The position numbers were made by a program, and so were the translations under genes. Shown here in pieces: positions 19,901 through 27,734 of a DNA stretch of 64,000 nt. The notes beneath the pieces were generated by a model. That model did no database searches and was not told where the DNA came from. It saw nothing but the letters and a program-made list of their open reading frames with translations. Position 1 is the first letter of the stretch; the number at the start of each line of letters is the position of its first letter. The DNA is from Methylomonas sp. AM2-LC (GTDB lineage Bacteria > Pseudomonadota > Gammaproteobacteria > Methylococcales > Methylomonadaceae): positions 1,240,001 through 1,304,000 of the forward strand of contig NZ_CP157005.1 of assembly GCF_039904985.1 (NCBI RefSeq). The letters run 5' to 3'.

Positions 19901-22025
19901 CCATTCTGCACAAATAACCACTGATGCTACCGTGAGTGGGAGTTTGTATAATTTAGCCAGGGTTGGCGGCAGCGCTACCAGTACAGTGGGTAATATCTAT
20001 AATGGTTGGGATGGCAATACAGCTAAATACGGTACAGTCGCTAATTATAACACTTCTGCAAATATAGTTGGTTTTGCGAATGCAGGTAGTGGTGCTTTGT
20101 ATAACTTAGCAAATATCGGTACTTATGCAAAGGCGGGAAGAATTTATAACGGTTGGGATGGCAATACCTCAACCGAAACGACTGCTGATTACAACTATAC
20201 TGCATTTATTGTTAGTGATGTTACAGCGAGTGGCAACCTATATAACTTAGCCAGTGTGGGAGGCAGCGCTACTAGCATGGCAGGTAATATCTATAATGGT
20301 TGGGATGGTAATACGGCTAAATATGGTACAGCTGCAGATTATAATGCTTCGGCGGACATCGTTGGTTTTGCACATGCTAATAGTGGTGTTTTGTATAACC
20401 TGGCGGGTATCGGTAGTGATGCCAAGGCTGTGACAATTTATAACGGTTGGGATGGTAATACCACTACCGAAACGGCTGCTGATTATAACCATTCCTCATT
20501 CATAATGACTGATGCTACGGTAAGTGGAAACCTATATAACTTAGCCAGCATTGGAGGCAGCGCTACTAGCACCGCTGGTAATATCTATAATGGTTGGGAT
20601 GGTAATACGGCTAAATATGGTACAGCTGCAGATTATAATGCTTCGGCGAACATCATCGGTTTTGCTAATGCGACTAGCGGAGCTTTGTATAATTTAGCGG
20701 GTATCGGTAGTTATGCAAAGGCGGGAACCATTTATAATGGCTGGGACGGTAACTCTTCTGCTTCTGTTGCCAACAACTCTGCGGCTACCATTACCGGAAA
20801 CGTAATTGCTGGAGCCGATATAAATAATTACGGGCAAATAATTCTCAATGCTGCAGGATCAGAAATTGTTCAGGCGGGCAGTGCTGGTATTGTTGGTAAT
20901 TTAGTTAACAAGGGCACAATCAATGCCGAAAATGCTAGCGCCGATGTTGTTATTAAGGCGTATGGCGATATGACAATAGACGGCGGTGCCATTATCTTAT
21001 CAAACGATATTACTCATAAGGCTGAAGTGGATTCTGTTGATAATATGACTATCAAGAATCATGGGTCTATCAGAGATAATGGTTTAGGGTTATTAACGAT
21101 TGATCCCGAGAAAGCCGGCAGTAAACTGAATATAAATACAGGAAGCAGCATATCAACTGCTGGTGATTTGTCGATTATTGTCGGCGATCAAATCTCCAGT
21201 TCACCCGCGAGTCAGTTAATATTGGATAATGGTACATTAAATAGCATTGGGAATATGTCTATTGTTGTGGCTAGTCAAGCCCTTAGTGCTATTCCTGATA
21301 ATATTCGTGTTGTAAACCATTCCTTAATCCAAAGTGGTGGTTCTATCAAGATAGATTCTGATTCACTTTTATTGCCGAAACTCACCGCAATTAATAATTC
21401 GATTGGTTTGTTAATGCAAGATAGTTCGTTTATTTCGGCGGGATCGGTTGGCTTGGGTACTGCAGCAGCAGTCTCTACAAATCCTTTAATTCCAGCGAAT
21501 CCTACAAACTTAAAAGTTGTCTTGGATGTAAATGGTGGAAATTATTTTTCTGCTGCAGGACAGTTTGGGGGGCGCTCATCCAATTATGGAGTGACTATCG
21601 GTAATGCTAATAATAATGTTTTGAAAGGAAATTTAGGTTATTTACAGCAGGTATTGGCTAGTCAGCAACAAGATATTTTGTATTTACCCCCTGGCTCTTC
21701 AACTAATGGCTTAGAGAATTACACTGTTTTTGTTGGTTTTGGTTTTTTAACGCCACTTTCAACGACAGTTGTTGCCGGAGTATTGCCAGTAGTTAATCAT
21801 CCAGAAGAATATCCAGCGCTACCCACAGATCCTTGTTCAGCTGGCAGTGGTAGTAGCTTGGAAATGAAGAATAGTTATGGTGTGTTACCCGTATTTGCGG
21901 AAATATTACCTTTCTCAGTAGTACCTGGGCAGAATTTACAGAATACAAGTCCGATGCTTTCGCAGATTATCAGTCATAATTTGGCTAATAATACTTACAC
22001 AAAAATTTCTTGTGGAAAGGCGTGA
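13995..22025 (+). CDS. Giant two-partner-secretion exoprotein (TpsA) with YNGWDG repeats
   Basis: About 2676 residues from the ATG at 13995 (a GTG at 13971 is the alternative). An extended signal region is followed by a TPS/haemagglutination-activity domain (about 35-210) with a CTNC pair and LFNANGVVFG, a variant of the usual NPNG motif. Then comes an Asn/Gly/Ser/Ala-rich beta-helix-like region, five 271-residue repeats (the last partial), nine 49-residue modules, and a non-repeated C-terminal ~420 residues with two Cys 59 residues apart. YNGWDG occurs 29 times. It should be secreted by the TpsB encoded next and act as an adhesin or matrix fibre. No toxin domain is recognisable at the C-terminus. 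Confidence 0.93.
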   Translation: MEFKLKEKSLLKFAISAVLASYTLETQSNPNTNIQAENGFGTTVTGGHQNSATIDAGSQHAGGNAFYGLSAFQLGSGDTGTFTCTNCAANSVNNVLVRDSGLNDNAIASALVSKGESYIDGAIAFSGAGISSHANFWLFNANGVVFGHNVTIDVPGAFHVSNANEINGSGKTVFGPAVISTNNSGSTLSATDPSSFGFSGTGGEQTPGTTYGVTLDASSITAGVTVSASTVTASGGSATIDIEGTTINIVSSTTTGNTTTTLTGSDVTVAARINATAVDANGVPISNNGDLIINNNGSLTLAGQGSLTTASQVIAENNLVLSGNGTTSGVITDQQSTGVTNINAAKKLEIGVIADGSQGGIYHSDVSSTSPSSGTLNVGNASSGNSTLTMTAHSAIKDTSTGGGALNVSVQSGGLSLAGNDLISKTDKNGALSVNVVGQLNVTSTDVISAGGNSNDQISADTINNSGALTANNVTATQNLVNLNTIAGNARAGGVLYNGWDGATTGATKADYNTAASISGNATSGYVSGTGLSANANTNLYNVASITGNAQANASSSAAKAANGNLYNGWDGTTIYSGAQIKGGATAGNSLSTTGSNLLNDGAIGTAGAGNTVNVYGSDPSGSYALINNGSIIATVNANNGSVLNSANSSGITGNVTAGQNVTNLNTIKGTATASNGFLYNGWDGASNYQSTASISGNASAGKSLYNLASVGGASSTTGNVYNGWDGTGKSSTDYNSNAKISGTANANGNLYNLANITGNAQAGGVLYNGWDGTATGATSSDYNTAASIGGNATSGYVSGTGLSANANTNLYNVASITGNAQANASSSAAKAANGNLYNGWDGTTIYSGAQIKGGATAGNSLSTTGSNLLNDGAIGTAGAGNTVNVYGSDPSGSYALINNGSIIASVNANNGSVLNSANSSGITGNVTASQNVTNLNTIKGTATASNGFLYNGWDGASNYQSTASISGNASAGKSLYNLASVGGASSTTGNVYNGWDGTGKSSTDYNSNAKISGTANANGNLYNLANITGNAQAGGVLYNGWDGTATGATSSDYNTAASIGGNATSGYVSGTGLSANANTNLYNVASITGNAQANASSSAAKAANGNLYNGWDGTTIYSGAQIKGGATAGNSLSTTGSNLLNDGAIGTAGAGNTVNVYGSDPSGSYALINNGSIIATVNANNGSVLNSANSSGITGNVIAGQNVTNLNTIKGTATASNGFLYNGWDGASNYQSTASISGNASAGKSLYNLASVGGASSTTGNVYNGWDGTGKSSTDYNSNAKISGTANANENLYNLANITGNAQAGGVLYNGWDGTATGATSSDYNTAASIGGNATSGYVSGTGLSANANTNLYNVASITGNAQANASSSAAKAANGNLYNGWDGTTIYSSAQIKGGATAGNSLSTTGSNLLNDGAIGTAGAGNTVNVYGSDPSGSYALINNGSIIASVNANNGSVLNSANSSGITGNVTASQNVTNLNTIKGTATASNGFLYNGWDGASNYQSTASISGNASAGKSLYNLASVGGASSTTGNVYNGWDGTGKSSTDYNSNAKISGTANANGNLYNLANITGNAQAGGVLYNGWDGTATGATSSDYNTAASIGGNATSGYVSGTGLSANANTNLYNVASITGNAQTNASSSAAKAANGNLYNGWDGTTIYSGAQIKGGATAGNSLSTTGSNLLNDGAIGTAGAGNTVNVYGSDPSGSYALINNGSIIATVNANNGSVLNSANSSGITGNVTASQNVTNLNTIKGTATASNGFLYNGWDGASNYQSTASISGNASAGKSLYNLASVGSATSLTGNIYNGWDGNTAKYGTAADYNASANITSFANAGNGILYNLASIGTNAKAVTIYNGWDGNAATETAADYNHSAQITTDATVSGNLYNLASVGGNATGTAGNIYNGWDGNTAKYGTAANYNASANIVGFANAGSGALYNLANIGTYAKAGRIYNGWDGNTSTETAADYNHSAQITTDATVSGSLYNLARVGGSATSTVGNIYNGWDGNTAKYGTVANYNTSANIVGFANAGSGALYNLANIGTYAKAGRIYNGWDGNTSTETTADYNYTAFIVSDVTASGNLYNLASVGGSATSMAGNIYNGWDGNTAKYGTAADYNASADIVGFAHANSGVLYNLAGIGSDAKAVTIYNGWDGNTTTETAADYNHSSFIMTDATVSGNLYNLASIGGSATSTAGNIYNGWDGNTAKYGTAADYNASANIIGFANATSGALYNLAGIGSYAKAGTIYNGWDGNSSASVANNSAATITGNVIAGADINNYGQIILNAAGSEIVQAGSAGIVGNLVNKGTINAENASADVVIKAYGDMTIDGGAIILSNDITHKAEVDSVDNMTIKNHGSIRDNGLGLLTIDPEKAGSKLNINTGSSISTAGDLSIIVGDQISSSPASQLILDNGTLNSIGNMSIVVASQALSAIPDNIRVVNHSLIQSGGSIKIDSDSLLLPKLTAINNSIGLLMQDSSFISAGSVGLGTAAAVSTNPLIPANPTNLKVVLDVNGGNYFSAAGQFGGRSSNYGVTIGNANNNVLKGNLGYLQQVLASQQQDILYLPPGSSTNGLENYTVFVGFGFLTPLSTTVVAGVLPVVNHPEEYPALPTDPCSAGSGSSLEMKNSYGVLPVFAEILPFSVVPGQNLQNTSPMLSQIISHNLANNTYTKISCGKA
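15471..19370 (+). repeat. Tandem array of 813-bp in-frame repeats (4 full copies plus a partial fifth)
   Basis: Copies begin at 15471, 16284, 17097, 17910 and 18723, exactly 813 bp (271 codons) apart. They differ by only scattered single-base changes (for example ATVNANN versus ASVNANN). The fifth copy stays near-identical until about 19370 and then diverges. Each full copy carries four YNGWDG motifs. Such near-identity over nearly 4 kb implies recent duplication or gene conversion, and makes copy-number change by slippage or recombination likely. Confidence 0.97.
19413..20750 (+). repeat. Tandem array of 147-bp modules (nine full copies plus a tenth start)
   Basis: NGWDG codons recur at 19413, 19560, 19707, 19854, 20001, 20148, 20295, 20442, 20589 and 20736, a strict 147-bp (49-residue) period. 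Two module types alternate: NGWDGNTAKYGTAADYN... and NGWDGN(A/T)(S/A/T)TETAADYN..., giving a 294-bp superperiod. Copies are more diverged than in the 813-bp array, so this is an older expansion in the same gene. Confidence 0.96.
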
Positions 22026-22065
22026 TTTAGCGGATTATAAAACGTCTCTTTATAGTTTATAAAAA

Positions 22066-23850
22066 ATGAAAATGAAACATAAGTCAGGTGATTGCAAAGT
22101 TGGTAGGACTGTTTATTTTCAAATGGATAGAAATGCTAATTACGCACTTATCTGTTTATTTGGTTTCTCTGTCATGTTTCCAGAATTACTTGTGGCGCAA
22201 GACAGTATGCCTGCCATTAGTAATGATCCTACTAAAACCCAACAAGCTATACCCGATTTACTGCCTTTGCCTGAAAAGAAAGGTAAAGGGTTTGAATTGC
22301 CCGCCTTGCCCAAGCATGTCGATCAGGAAAAAGGCGCTAAAACCATTCAGCTTAAACAGGTAGTGTTTACTGGGAATACGGTGTTCACTAATGAGGAGTT
22401 ACAGGATTTACTAGTTTCCTACTTAAATAGACCCTTATCTGCCGTCGATTTAGAAAGTATGCGCAGCAAAGCGACGCAATACTATATTGATCATGGTTAT
22501 ATTAATTCGGGCGCATTGTTAACTACCCAGTCAGTTGCAGAAGGAGTGCTGAGCCTAACTGTGGTTGAAGGTAAATTGACAGAAGTTCGACAATCGGGGC
22601 AGGAGCGTTTACGGGAAGGCTATATTCGTGACCGTCTGCTGGAAGGGAGTGGTGATCCTTTAAATGTTCAGAATCTACAAAACAGCTATCGACAATTATT
22701 GTCCGATCCTTTGATTCAGCAATTAAATGGTAGTTTATTGCCAGGTGTACACCCCGGTGAAGCAGTTTTGGATGTTAAAGTTACGCGTAACAGACCTTAT
22801 CAGGCCTATGCAGGTGCAGATGATTATTCAACCCCCGCAGTGGGTTCTTATGCTGGACGCATGGGTGGCTGGGTGGATAATTTGATGACGCTGGGTGAGC
22901 GTATTGATGGTCAATTTATCGTTAATGGTACTGCGCTGGGTTATAACATGGGCATTACTATGCCGATAACTGCCCAGGATACACGCGTAAGCTTTCGTTA
23001 TAGCGATACACATAGTAGTTTAACAGAACGTGCGAGTAATCCTTTGAATCTACAGAGCCAGATTACGGGGTTTGATGGTGGAATTTTACATCCCATTTAC
23101 AGAACCTTGAATGATAATCTAAAGTTAGGTTTGAATTTTGCTGTTCGTCAGAGCCAAACCTTGCTTGCAGGTCGTTGTGATTCAGGTGCGCTTTTTACGG
23201 GTGTTGATGGAGATCATTCCTGTAACACACAAGTAACAGTGTTAAGAGTCTCCCAACGGTATACGCATAGGGTCGAATCAACGGGTTTTGCTTTTTATTC
23301 AACTTTCAACGTTGGAATTAATGCTTTAGGTGCAACTACCTATCAGCCCTTAGGTGGTCAGGGTGGGGAGTTTTTTAGTTGGTTAGCTCAGTCCATGTTT
23401 AATCAACGTATTTTGGACAATGGTACGCAATTGGTGCTAAGAGGAGCAGTGCAAATAGCAAATTCACCTTTGTTACCTTTAGAGCGATTTTCAGTGGGTG
23501 GCGTAAACACCGCGCGCGGCTATCAAGAAAATTCATATATTCGCGATAATGGATTTAATACGACTGCGGAAATTAAATATCCGCTATATGGTGGTACCAG
23601 TAGCGACAAAAATAATTTATTTTTGGTGCCATTTATCGATTATGCAGGTGGTTGGAATGTTGCTTATGCAGGTAATTCCCCTCCTGTTGATTACCTGTTT
23701 TCCAGCGGGCTTGGCTTTAATTGGCAATACAAGCAAGTCTCTACCGATTTTTATTGGGGGCATGCTTTTAATTCGGTAGTACCCAAGCCGAGTACTAAAA
23801 GCATACAGGACGAAGGTATTCACTTCCGTGTTAATGTTAACGCTTTTTAA
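22066..23850 (+). CDS. TpsB outer-membrane transporter (ShlB/FhaC/HecB family)
   Basis: A 594-residue protein with an N-terminal export signal (the hydrophobic run lies near residues 25-45). If translation starts at the in-frame ATG at 22123, the signal peptide becomes conventional in length. POTRA domains follow (from about residue 95, IQLKQVVFTGNTVFTNEEL), then a 16-stranded barrel of the ShlB/FhaC type ending in a C-terminal Phe. The loop-6 motif, normally VRGY, is ARGY (Arg484) within GGVNTARGYQEN. It translocates the TpsA protein encoded 40 bp upstream across the outer membrane. The gene order tpsA-tpsB and same-strand spacing fit one operon. Confidence 0.94.
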   Translation: MKMKHKSGDCKVGRTVYFQMDRNANYALICLFGFSVMFPELLVAQDSMPAISNDPTKTQQAIPDLLPLPEKKGKGFELPALPKHVDQEKGAKTIQLKQVVFTGNTVFTNEELQDLLVSYLNRPLSAVDLESMRSKATQYYIDHGYINSGALLTTQSVAEGVLSLTVVEGKLTEVRQSGQERLREGYIRDRLLEGSGDPLNVQNLQNSYRQLLSDPLIQQLNGSLLPGVHPGEAVLDVKVTRNRPYQAYAGADDYSTPAVGSYAGRMGGWVDNLMTLGERIDGQFIVNGTALGYNMGITMPITAQDTRVSFRYSDTHSSLTERASNPLNLQSQITGFDGGILHPIYRTLNDNLKLGLNFAVRQSQTLLAGRCDSGALFTGVDGDHSCNTQVTVLRVSQRYTHRVESTGFAFYSTFNVGINALGATTYQPLGGQGGEFFSWLAQSMFNQRILDNGTQLVLRGAVQIANSPLLPLERFSVGGVNTARGYQENSYIRDNGFNTTAEIKYPLYGGTSSDKNNLFLVPFIDYAGGWNVAYAGNSPPVDYLFSSGLGFNWQYKQVSTDFYWGHAFNSVVPKPSTKSIQDEGIHFRVNVNAF

Positions 23851-23860
23851 GGAATTGAAT

Positions 23861-26200
23861 ATGTGTCAATCATTGTTTAAATCGGAGCTGAAAAAATTGA
23901 AGTTGCTAAATTTGGCTTTAATGAGTGTTTTGTTTTTAGGCAATGTGACACAGAGTTATGCTGCTCTGGAGTCTGAAACAGAAAATTTGTCTGTAAACGA
24001 TTATAAAACTTTGTTAGCTGAAGGGGAAAGTCTTAGAAGTACCGGTAATTTACTCGATGCACAGAAAAAATTTGATTTGGCTAAGCAATTGGCTGATAAA
24101 AGCCCATCATTAGAGTCGGCGGTTTTAGCGGCAATAGAAACAGCTTCAGGATATAACTTATTTTTATTAAATCGAAAGGAAGCTGCAGAAAAACAATTAT
24201 TGGATGCCTATCAAAAAACAGCAGAGGGCTTGCCTTATCTGCATGCATTGGCGGGTGAGTATTTAGGGAATATGGCGCAGTCTGATGGTGATGTTGCAGA
24301 AGCTGCAGGTTATTATTCAGAAGCGCTTAAAGCCGCAAAAGTAACCAATGATCAGGCTTTACAAATAAGTTTGGAATTGCTGAATATTAACTTATCTGAT
24401 CAATCAAATGAGATTAAAGCGCATTCTCTATTGAGCATTGCTAAGCGTTTTCAGCCGTTAGCCGATGATTTTGTTAAGGCCAAATTACAATTAGCCTTTA
24501 GTCAGGATGCGCTAGGGTTGGATAAGAATTCATTGCAATCAGAAACTTGGGCCTTGTTGAATGGCGCTGTTTACGAAACGCTGAATTCTTTATTGGCCTA
24601 TACCCTTAACCAGGGGCAGGAGAGATTCAGAGCAGAATCTTATGCCAGTATGGCGCATTTATACCGAATAAATGCCAAAAATGCAGATGCTTTGATTCTG
24701 ACGGATAAAGCGATTGAGCTAGCTACGCAGAGTAAAGCTAAAGAGTTATTGGCCCAGTTATATGCGCAAAAAGGCGATTTACTGCGCTTGCAAGGCGATA
24801 ATGTGAATGCCTTAGCGGCTTATGAATTAGCGGTACATGAATTGTTTGATATTCGTGCAGATTTACCTTTAACCATGCCAGATGGTCGGTCTTCTATTAA
24901 TGTAATGATAGACCCCATTCATCGTGGTTATGCAGATCTTCTGTTAAAAAGTGCAGATGGGAAGGATGAGGAGACAGTTCGCACTATACTCTACAAGGTA
25001 GTTGGTAACATGGAAGTGATTAAAGAAGCCGATATGCAAGATTTTTTTCTAGGGAAATGCGCCATTAATGCCATTAAGCCTTTAGATTGGAAGACGACGC
25101 CATTACAGGACGCTGCCATCTTCTATCCCATTCTGTTACCGGATAGAGTTGAGGTGGTGATTAAAACTGATCAGGAAATTTTTCGACGTACCATCAATGT
25201 TCCTGCTGGTGAAGTTAAAGAACAGATACAGTTATTTGGTCAAGCTTTACAGAACGGAAAGCCCTTTCGTAAATCTGCCGAAAAGCTTTATGAATGGCTG
25301 CTTAAGCCTGTGCTTAGTCAATTAGAAAATGATCAGGTCAAAACTTTGGTGTATGTGCCTGATCGAGATATGCGTGCTATACCCTTTGCGGCTTTTAATG
25401 ATGGTAAGCACTTTGTGGTTGAAGAATTTGGTGTGGTGACTATGCCTAGTTTGGCGTTCCAAAATTTACAGCATTTGCGGGAAGTGAGTGCTGCAAGTCA
25501 GGAGTTATTTGCCGGTCTTAGTGTGGCGGATGGTCCATCAATAGATAAATTACCTAAAAAAGTGGTGGCTGAAATTACAAATTCGGAGTCGCCCAGCAAA
25601 AATAGATCTGTCATTGCGAGTCGCCCTCAGCGAGGCATATTGGCAGAAAACTTAAGTTTACCCAGTGTTGAAAAAGAAATTGATGTTTTGTCTGCCCAAC
25701 AATCCAGCAAAATTCTGATGAATAGTCAATTTACAAGCTCTTCATTTAAGTCGTATCTCGAATCCGGAGATTTTGAGAAAGTTCATATAGCTTCGCATGG
25801 TTTTTTTGGAAATAATGCTAAAGATAGTTTTATACTGGCTTACGATGAAATATTGTCGTTGGAAGATTTACAAACCAGTTTAAGTGTAAATAAATTGCAA
25901 GATAGTCCTATTAGTTTGTTAACTTTAAGCGCTTGTGAAACGGCACAAGGTAATGACAGAATGTTGCTTGGCTTTAGTGGTATGGCAATTAAAAGCAATG
26001 TTCAGAGTGCTTTGGGTAGTTTATGGCCAATAGATGATGAAGGCGCTATGGAGTTTATGACTTTATTTTATCAGGGCGTTAATAAATCTATGGCAAAAGC
26101 ACAAGCATTACAGCAAGCACAAGTAGCAATGATTAAATCGCCTAAATTTAAACATCCCTATTATTGGTCACCCTTTATTCTGACTGGAAATTGGCGTTAA
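23861..26200 (+). CDS. Exported TPR-CHAT domain (caspase-like) protein
   Basis: 779 residues from the ATG at 23861, which has AAGGA seven bases upstream; an upstream in-frame start at 23828 overlaps tpsB and is less likely. Residues 1-40 form a signal peptide (LALMSVLFLGNVTQSYAA). Residues about 45-330 are helical tetratricopeptide-like repeats. The C-terminal ~350 residues are a CHAT domain with the catalytic pair His646 (HIASHGFF) and Cys692 (TLSACETAQG). CHAT proteins are caspase/separase-related peptidases. Location after tpsAB and the export signal suggest it acts on, or is displayed with, the secreted repeat protein. Tandem TPS-CHAT loci occur in cyanobacteria, as I recall. Confidence 0.9.
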   Translation: MCQSLFKSELKKLKLLNLALMSVLFLGNVTQSYAALESETENLSVNDYKTLLAEGESLRSTGNLLDAQKKFDLAKQLADKSPSLESAVLAAIETASGYNLFLLNRKEAAEKQLLDAYQKTAEGLPYLHALAGEYLGNMAQSDGDVAEAAGYYSEALKAAKVTNDQALQISLELLNINLSDQSNEIKAHSLLSIAKRFQPLADDFVKAKLQLAFSQDALGLDKNSLQSETWALLNGAVYETLNSLLAYTLNQGQERFRAESYASMAHLYRINAKNADALILTDKAIELATQSKAKELLAQLYAQKGDLLRLQGDNVNALAAYELAVHELFDIRADLPLTMPDGRSSINVMIDPIHRGYADLLLKSADGKDEETVRTILYKVVGNMEVIKEADMQDFFLGKCAINAIKPLDWKTTPLQDAAIFYPILLPDRVEVVIKTDQEIFRRTINVPAGEVKEQIQLFGQALQNGKPFRKSAEKLYEWLLKPVLSQLENDQVKTLVYVPDRDMRAIPFAAFNDGKHFVVEEFGVVTMPSLAFQNLQHLREVSAASQELFAGLSVADGPSIDKLPKKVVAEITNSESPSKNRSVIASRPQRGILAENLSLPSVEKEIDVLSAQQSSKILMNSQFTSSSFKSYLESGDFEKVHIASHGFFGNNAKDSFILAYDEILSLEDLQTSLSVNKLQDSPISLLTLSACETAQGNDRMLLGFSGMAIKSNVQSALGSLWPIDDEGAMEFMTLFYQGVNKSMAKAQALQQAQVAMIKSPKFKHPYYWSPFILTGNWR

Positions 26201-26652
26201 CTTTTAATGTGTGGCTAATTAGTCGGTTGGTTTGGGTTAATCATATTTTCTGCTCAGGTTGTATGGATTAGTTGTGTTGTTAATATCGCTGATAACCCAT
26301 ATTTTTAATCGAGCAAAGGTTGGTTTCTGGGGGGATACTCTCTATGTGGAAAGATTTATAATACTCAAGCTATCTGTTTTAGAACGGCAAATGTTGTAAG
26401 TATCAGGTTAGGCAAAAGGTTTTGCTTTATAGCGAAAATCAGATACTAGCTTTTGCTAGCAAAAGCTAGACAAAAATCCTGTTTTTATGGTATTAATACC
26501 TATGTATTTTAGTATGAAGAAATGATGATCGACTGAGTGTTTTAATACTCAAAGGCTATTCCCAGCAACAAAAACGTTAGTGCTTTCCGGCCTATTCCAA
26601 GCGCAGGAAATTTGACAAAAATTAAGACTGGATAAAAATAAGAAGAAACATC
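26201..26652. other. Intergenic region between CHAT gene and tssA
   Basis: 452 bp, AT-rich, with no convincing gene. It contains the 24-bp perfect palindrome at 26446-26469 and a TTGACA hexamer at 26612-26617 that could be a -35 box for tssA, though a good -10 at the right spacing is not seen. The second T6SS block must be transcribed from here or read through from the TPS cassette. Confidence 0.6.
26446..26469. repeat. 24-bp perfect palindrome
   Basis: The left half CTAGCTTTTGCT is followed by its exact reverse complement, with no spacer and an NheI-like GCTAGC at the centre. It is not followed by a T-tract, so a simple intrinsic terminator is unlikely. It could be an operator for a dimeric regulator, a stable cruciform, or a remnant of an inserted element. 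Confidence 0.7.
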
Positions 26653-27690
26653 ATGGCAGATATATCCGAATTAACCAGTGAAATTAGCTCCGACTTACCT
26701 TGTGGCTCTGACCTGGAGTACGATAGTGGTCGTTTGGCACTCAATACAGCTATTCAGGGTACGCCTGAAGATCAGTTTTCAGGGCAAAAATTTGAGCCAC
26801 CTAATTGGCGAGAAATTCAAAAACAATCCGTTACCCTGTTAAAAAAATCTAAAGACTTACAAGTTATTCTATATTTAATCAGAGCCTTAATTCCTTTGGA
26901 AGGTGTCTGCGGGTTGCGCGATGGGCTTAATTTACTGGAACAAACTTTAAAAGCTTATTGGCCAGTTGTTTACCCTTTGTTGGATCCGGATGATAATGAT
27001 CCCACTCAAAGACTTAATATTATTGAAGAACTGTGTAGTTGGGAATATATTCTCAATCCTTTGTCGGTGTGTATATTAGTTGAATCGAAGTCGATTGGAC
27101 GTGTTTCATTACGTGATATACAGTATGCCAATGAAAAATTGCCTGTCCCTGCCGGTATTACCAAGCCTGAAGTTAATGTAATTAAAGCAGTTTTCGATGA
27201 TAATGATCCTGAACAGTTACAAATTCTTTATCAGGCTATTCTTGACTCAGAACAATTAGTCAAACAGATTGAAAGTATTGTTGCTGATAATGTTACTGGC
27301 ATTGGCAATGGTGTTAATTTAGAGGCTTTAAAATCCTTACTTAAGGAAATGCATTTCAGCTTTGATCAATTTGTGGAAGCAAGTTCTGCTGATGACAATA
27401 ACACTAAAGAGCAGGACGAAGTTGGTGATGATTCATCAACAACACAAAGCCGAGGAAAAACTGCAAACAAGGGTATTGGTGACATTAGCTCAAGAAGCGA
27501 TGTCATAAAAACTCTCGACTTAATTTGTAAATATTATGCAGAAAATGAACCGTCTAGCCCGGTGCCTATTTTGTTGGAACGGGCAAAAAAGCTTGCTGTA
27601 GCCAATTTTATGGAAATAATTATGAATTTAGCGCCAGATGCGTTAAACCAAATTGAAAATATCAAAGGACCTGAGTCAGAATCCAATTAG
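26653..27690 (+). CDS. tssA: TssA: T6SS sheath-assembly cap protein
   Basis: A 345-residue ImpA-family protein. The N-terminal ImpA domain carries the SDLPCGSDLEYD signature and LLKKSKDLQVILYLIRALI. A charged linker (about 255-285) leads to a short C-terminal domain. TssA binds the baseplate and the distal sheath end and guides TssB/TssC polymerisation. It opens the second T6SS block (tssA-B-C-hcp-tagJ-E-F-G-clpV). Confidence 0.94.
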   Translation: MADISELTSEISSDLPCGSDLEYDSGRLALNTAIQGTPEDQFSGQKFEPPNWREIQKQSVTLLKKSKDLQVILYLIRALIPLEGVCGLRDGLNLLEQTLKAYWPVVYPLLDPDDNDPTQRLNIIEELCSWEYILNPLSVCILVESKSIGRVSLRDIQYANEKLPVPAGITKPEVNVIKAVFDDNDPEQLQILYQAILDSEQLVKQIESIVADNVTGIGNGVNLEALKSLLKEMHFSFDQFVEASSADDNNTKEQDEVGDDSSTTQSRGKTANKGIGDISSRSDVIKTLDLICKYYAENEPSSPVPILLERAKKLAVANFMEIIMNLAPDALNQIENIKGPESESN

Positions 27691-27734
27691 TGTTGTTGGT
27701 TTTTTTTATCAAATTATAAGTACAGGAGAATAGT

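Noticed and set aside
20750..22025. CdiA-like toxin domain at the TpsA C-terminus
   Set aside because: No VENN-type motif or nuclease-like tail is present and no immunity gene follows, so contact-dependent inhibition is not supported.
26612..26617. TTGACA as -35 of a tssA promoter
   Set aside because: No acceptable -10 at 16-18 bp spacing; the only AT-rich hexamers overlap the ribosome-binding site region, so the promoter is not called.
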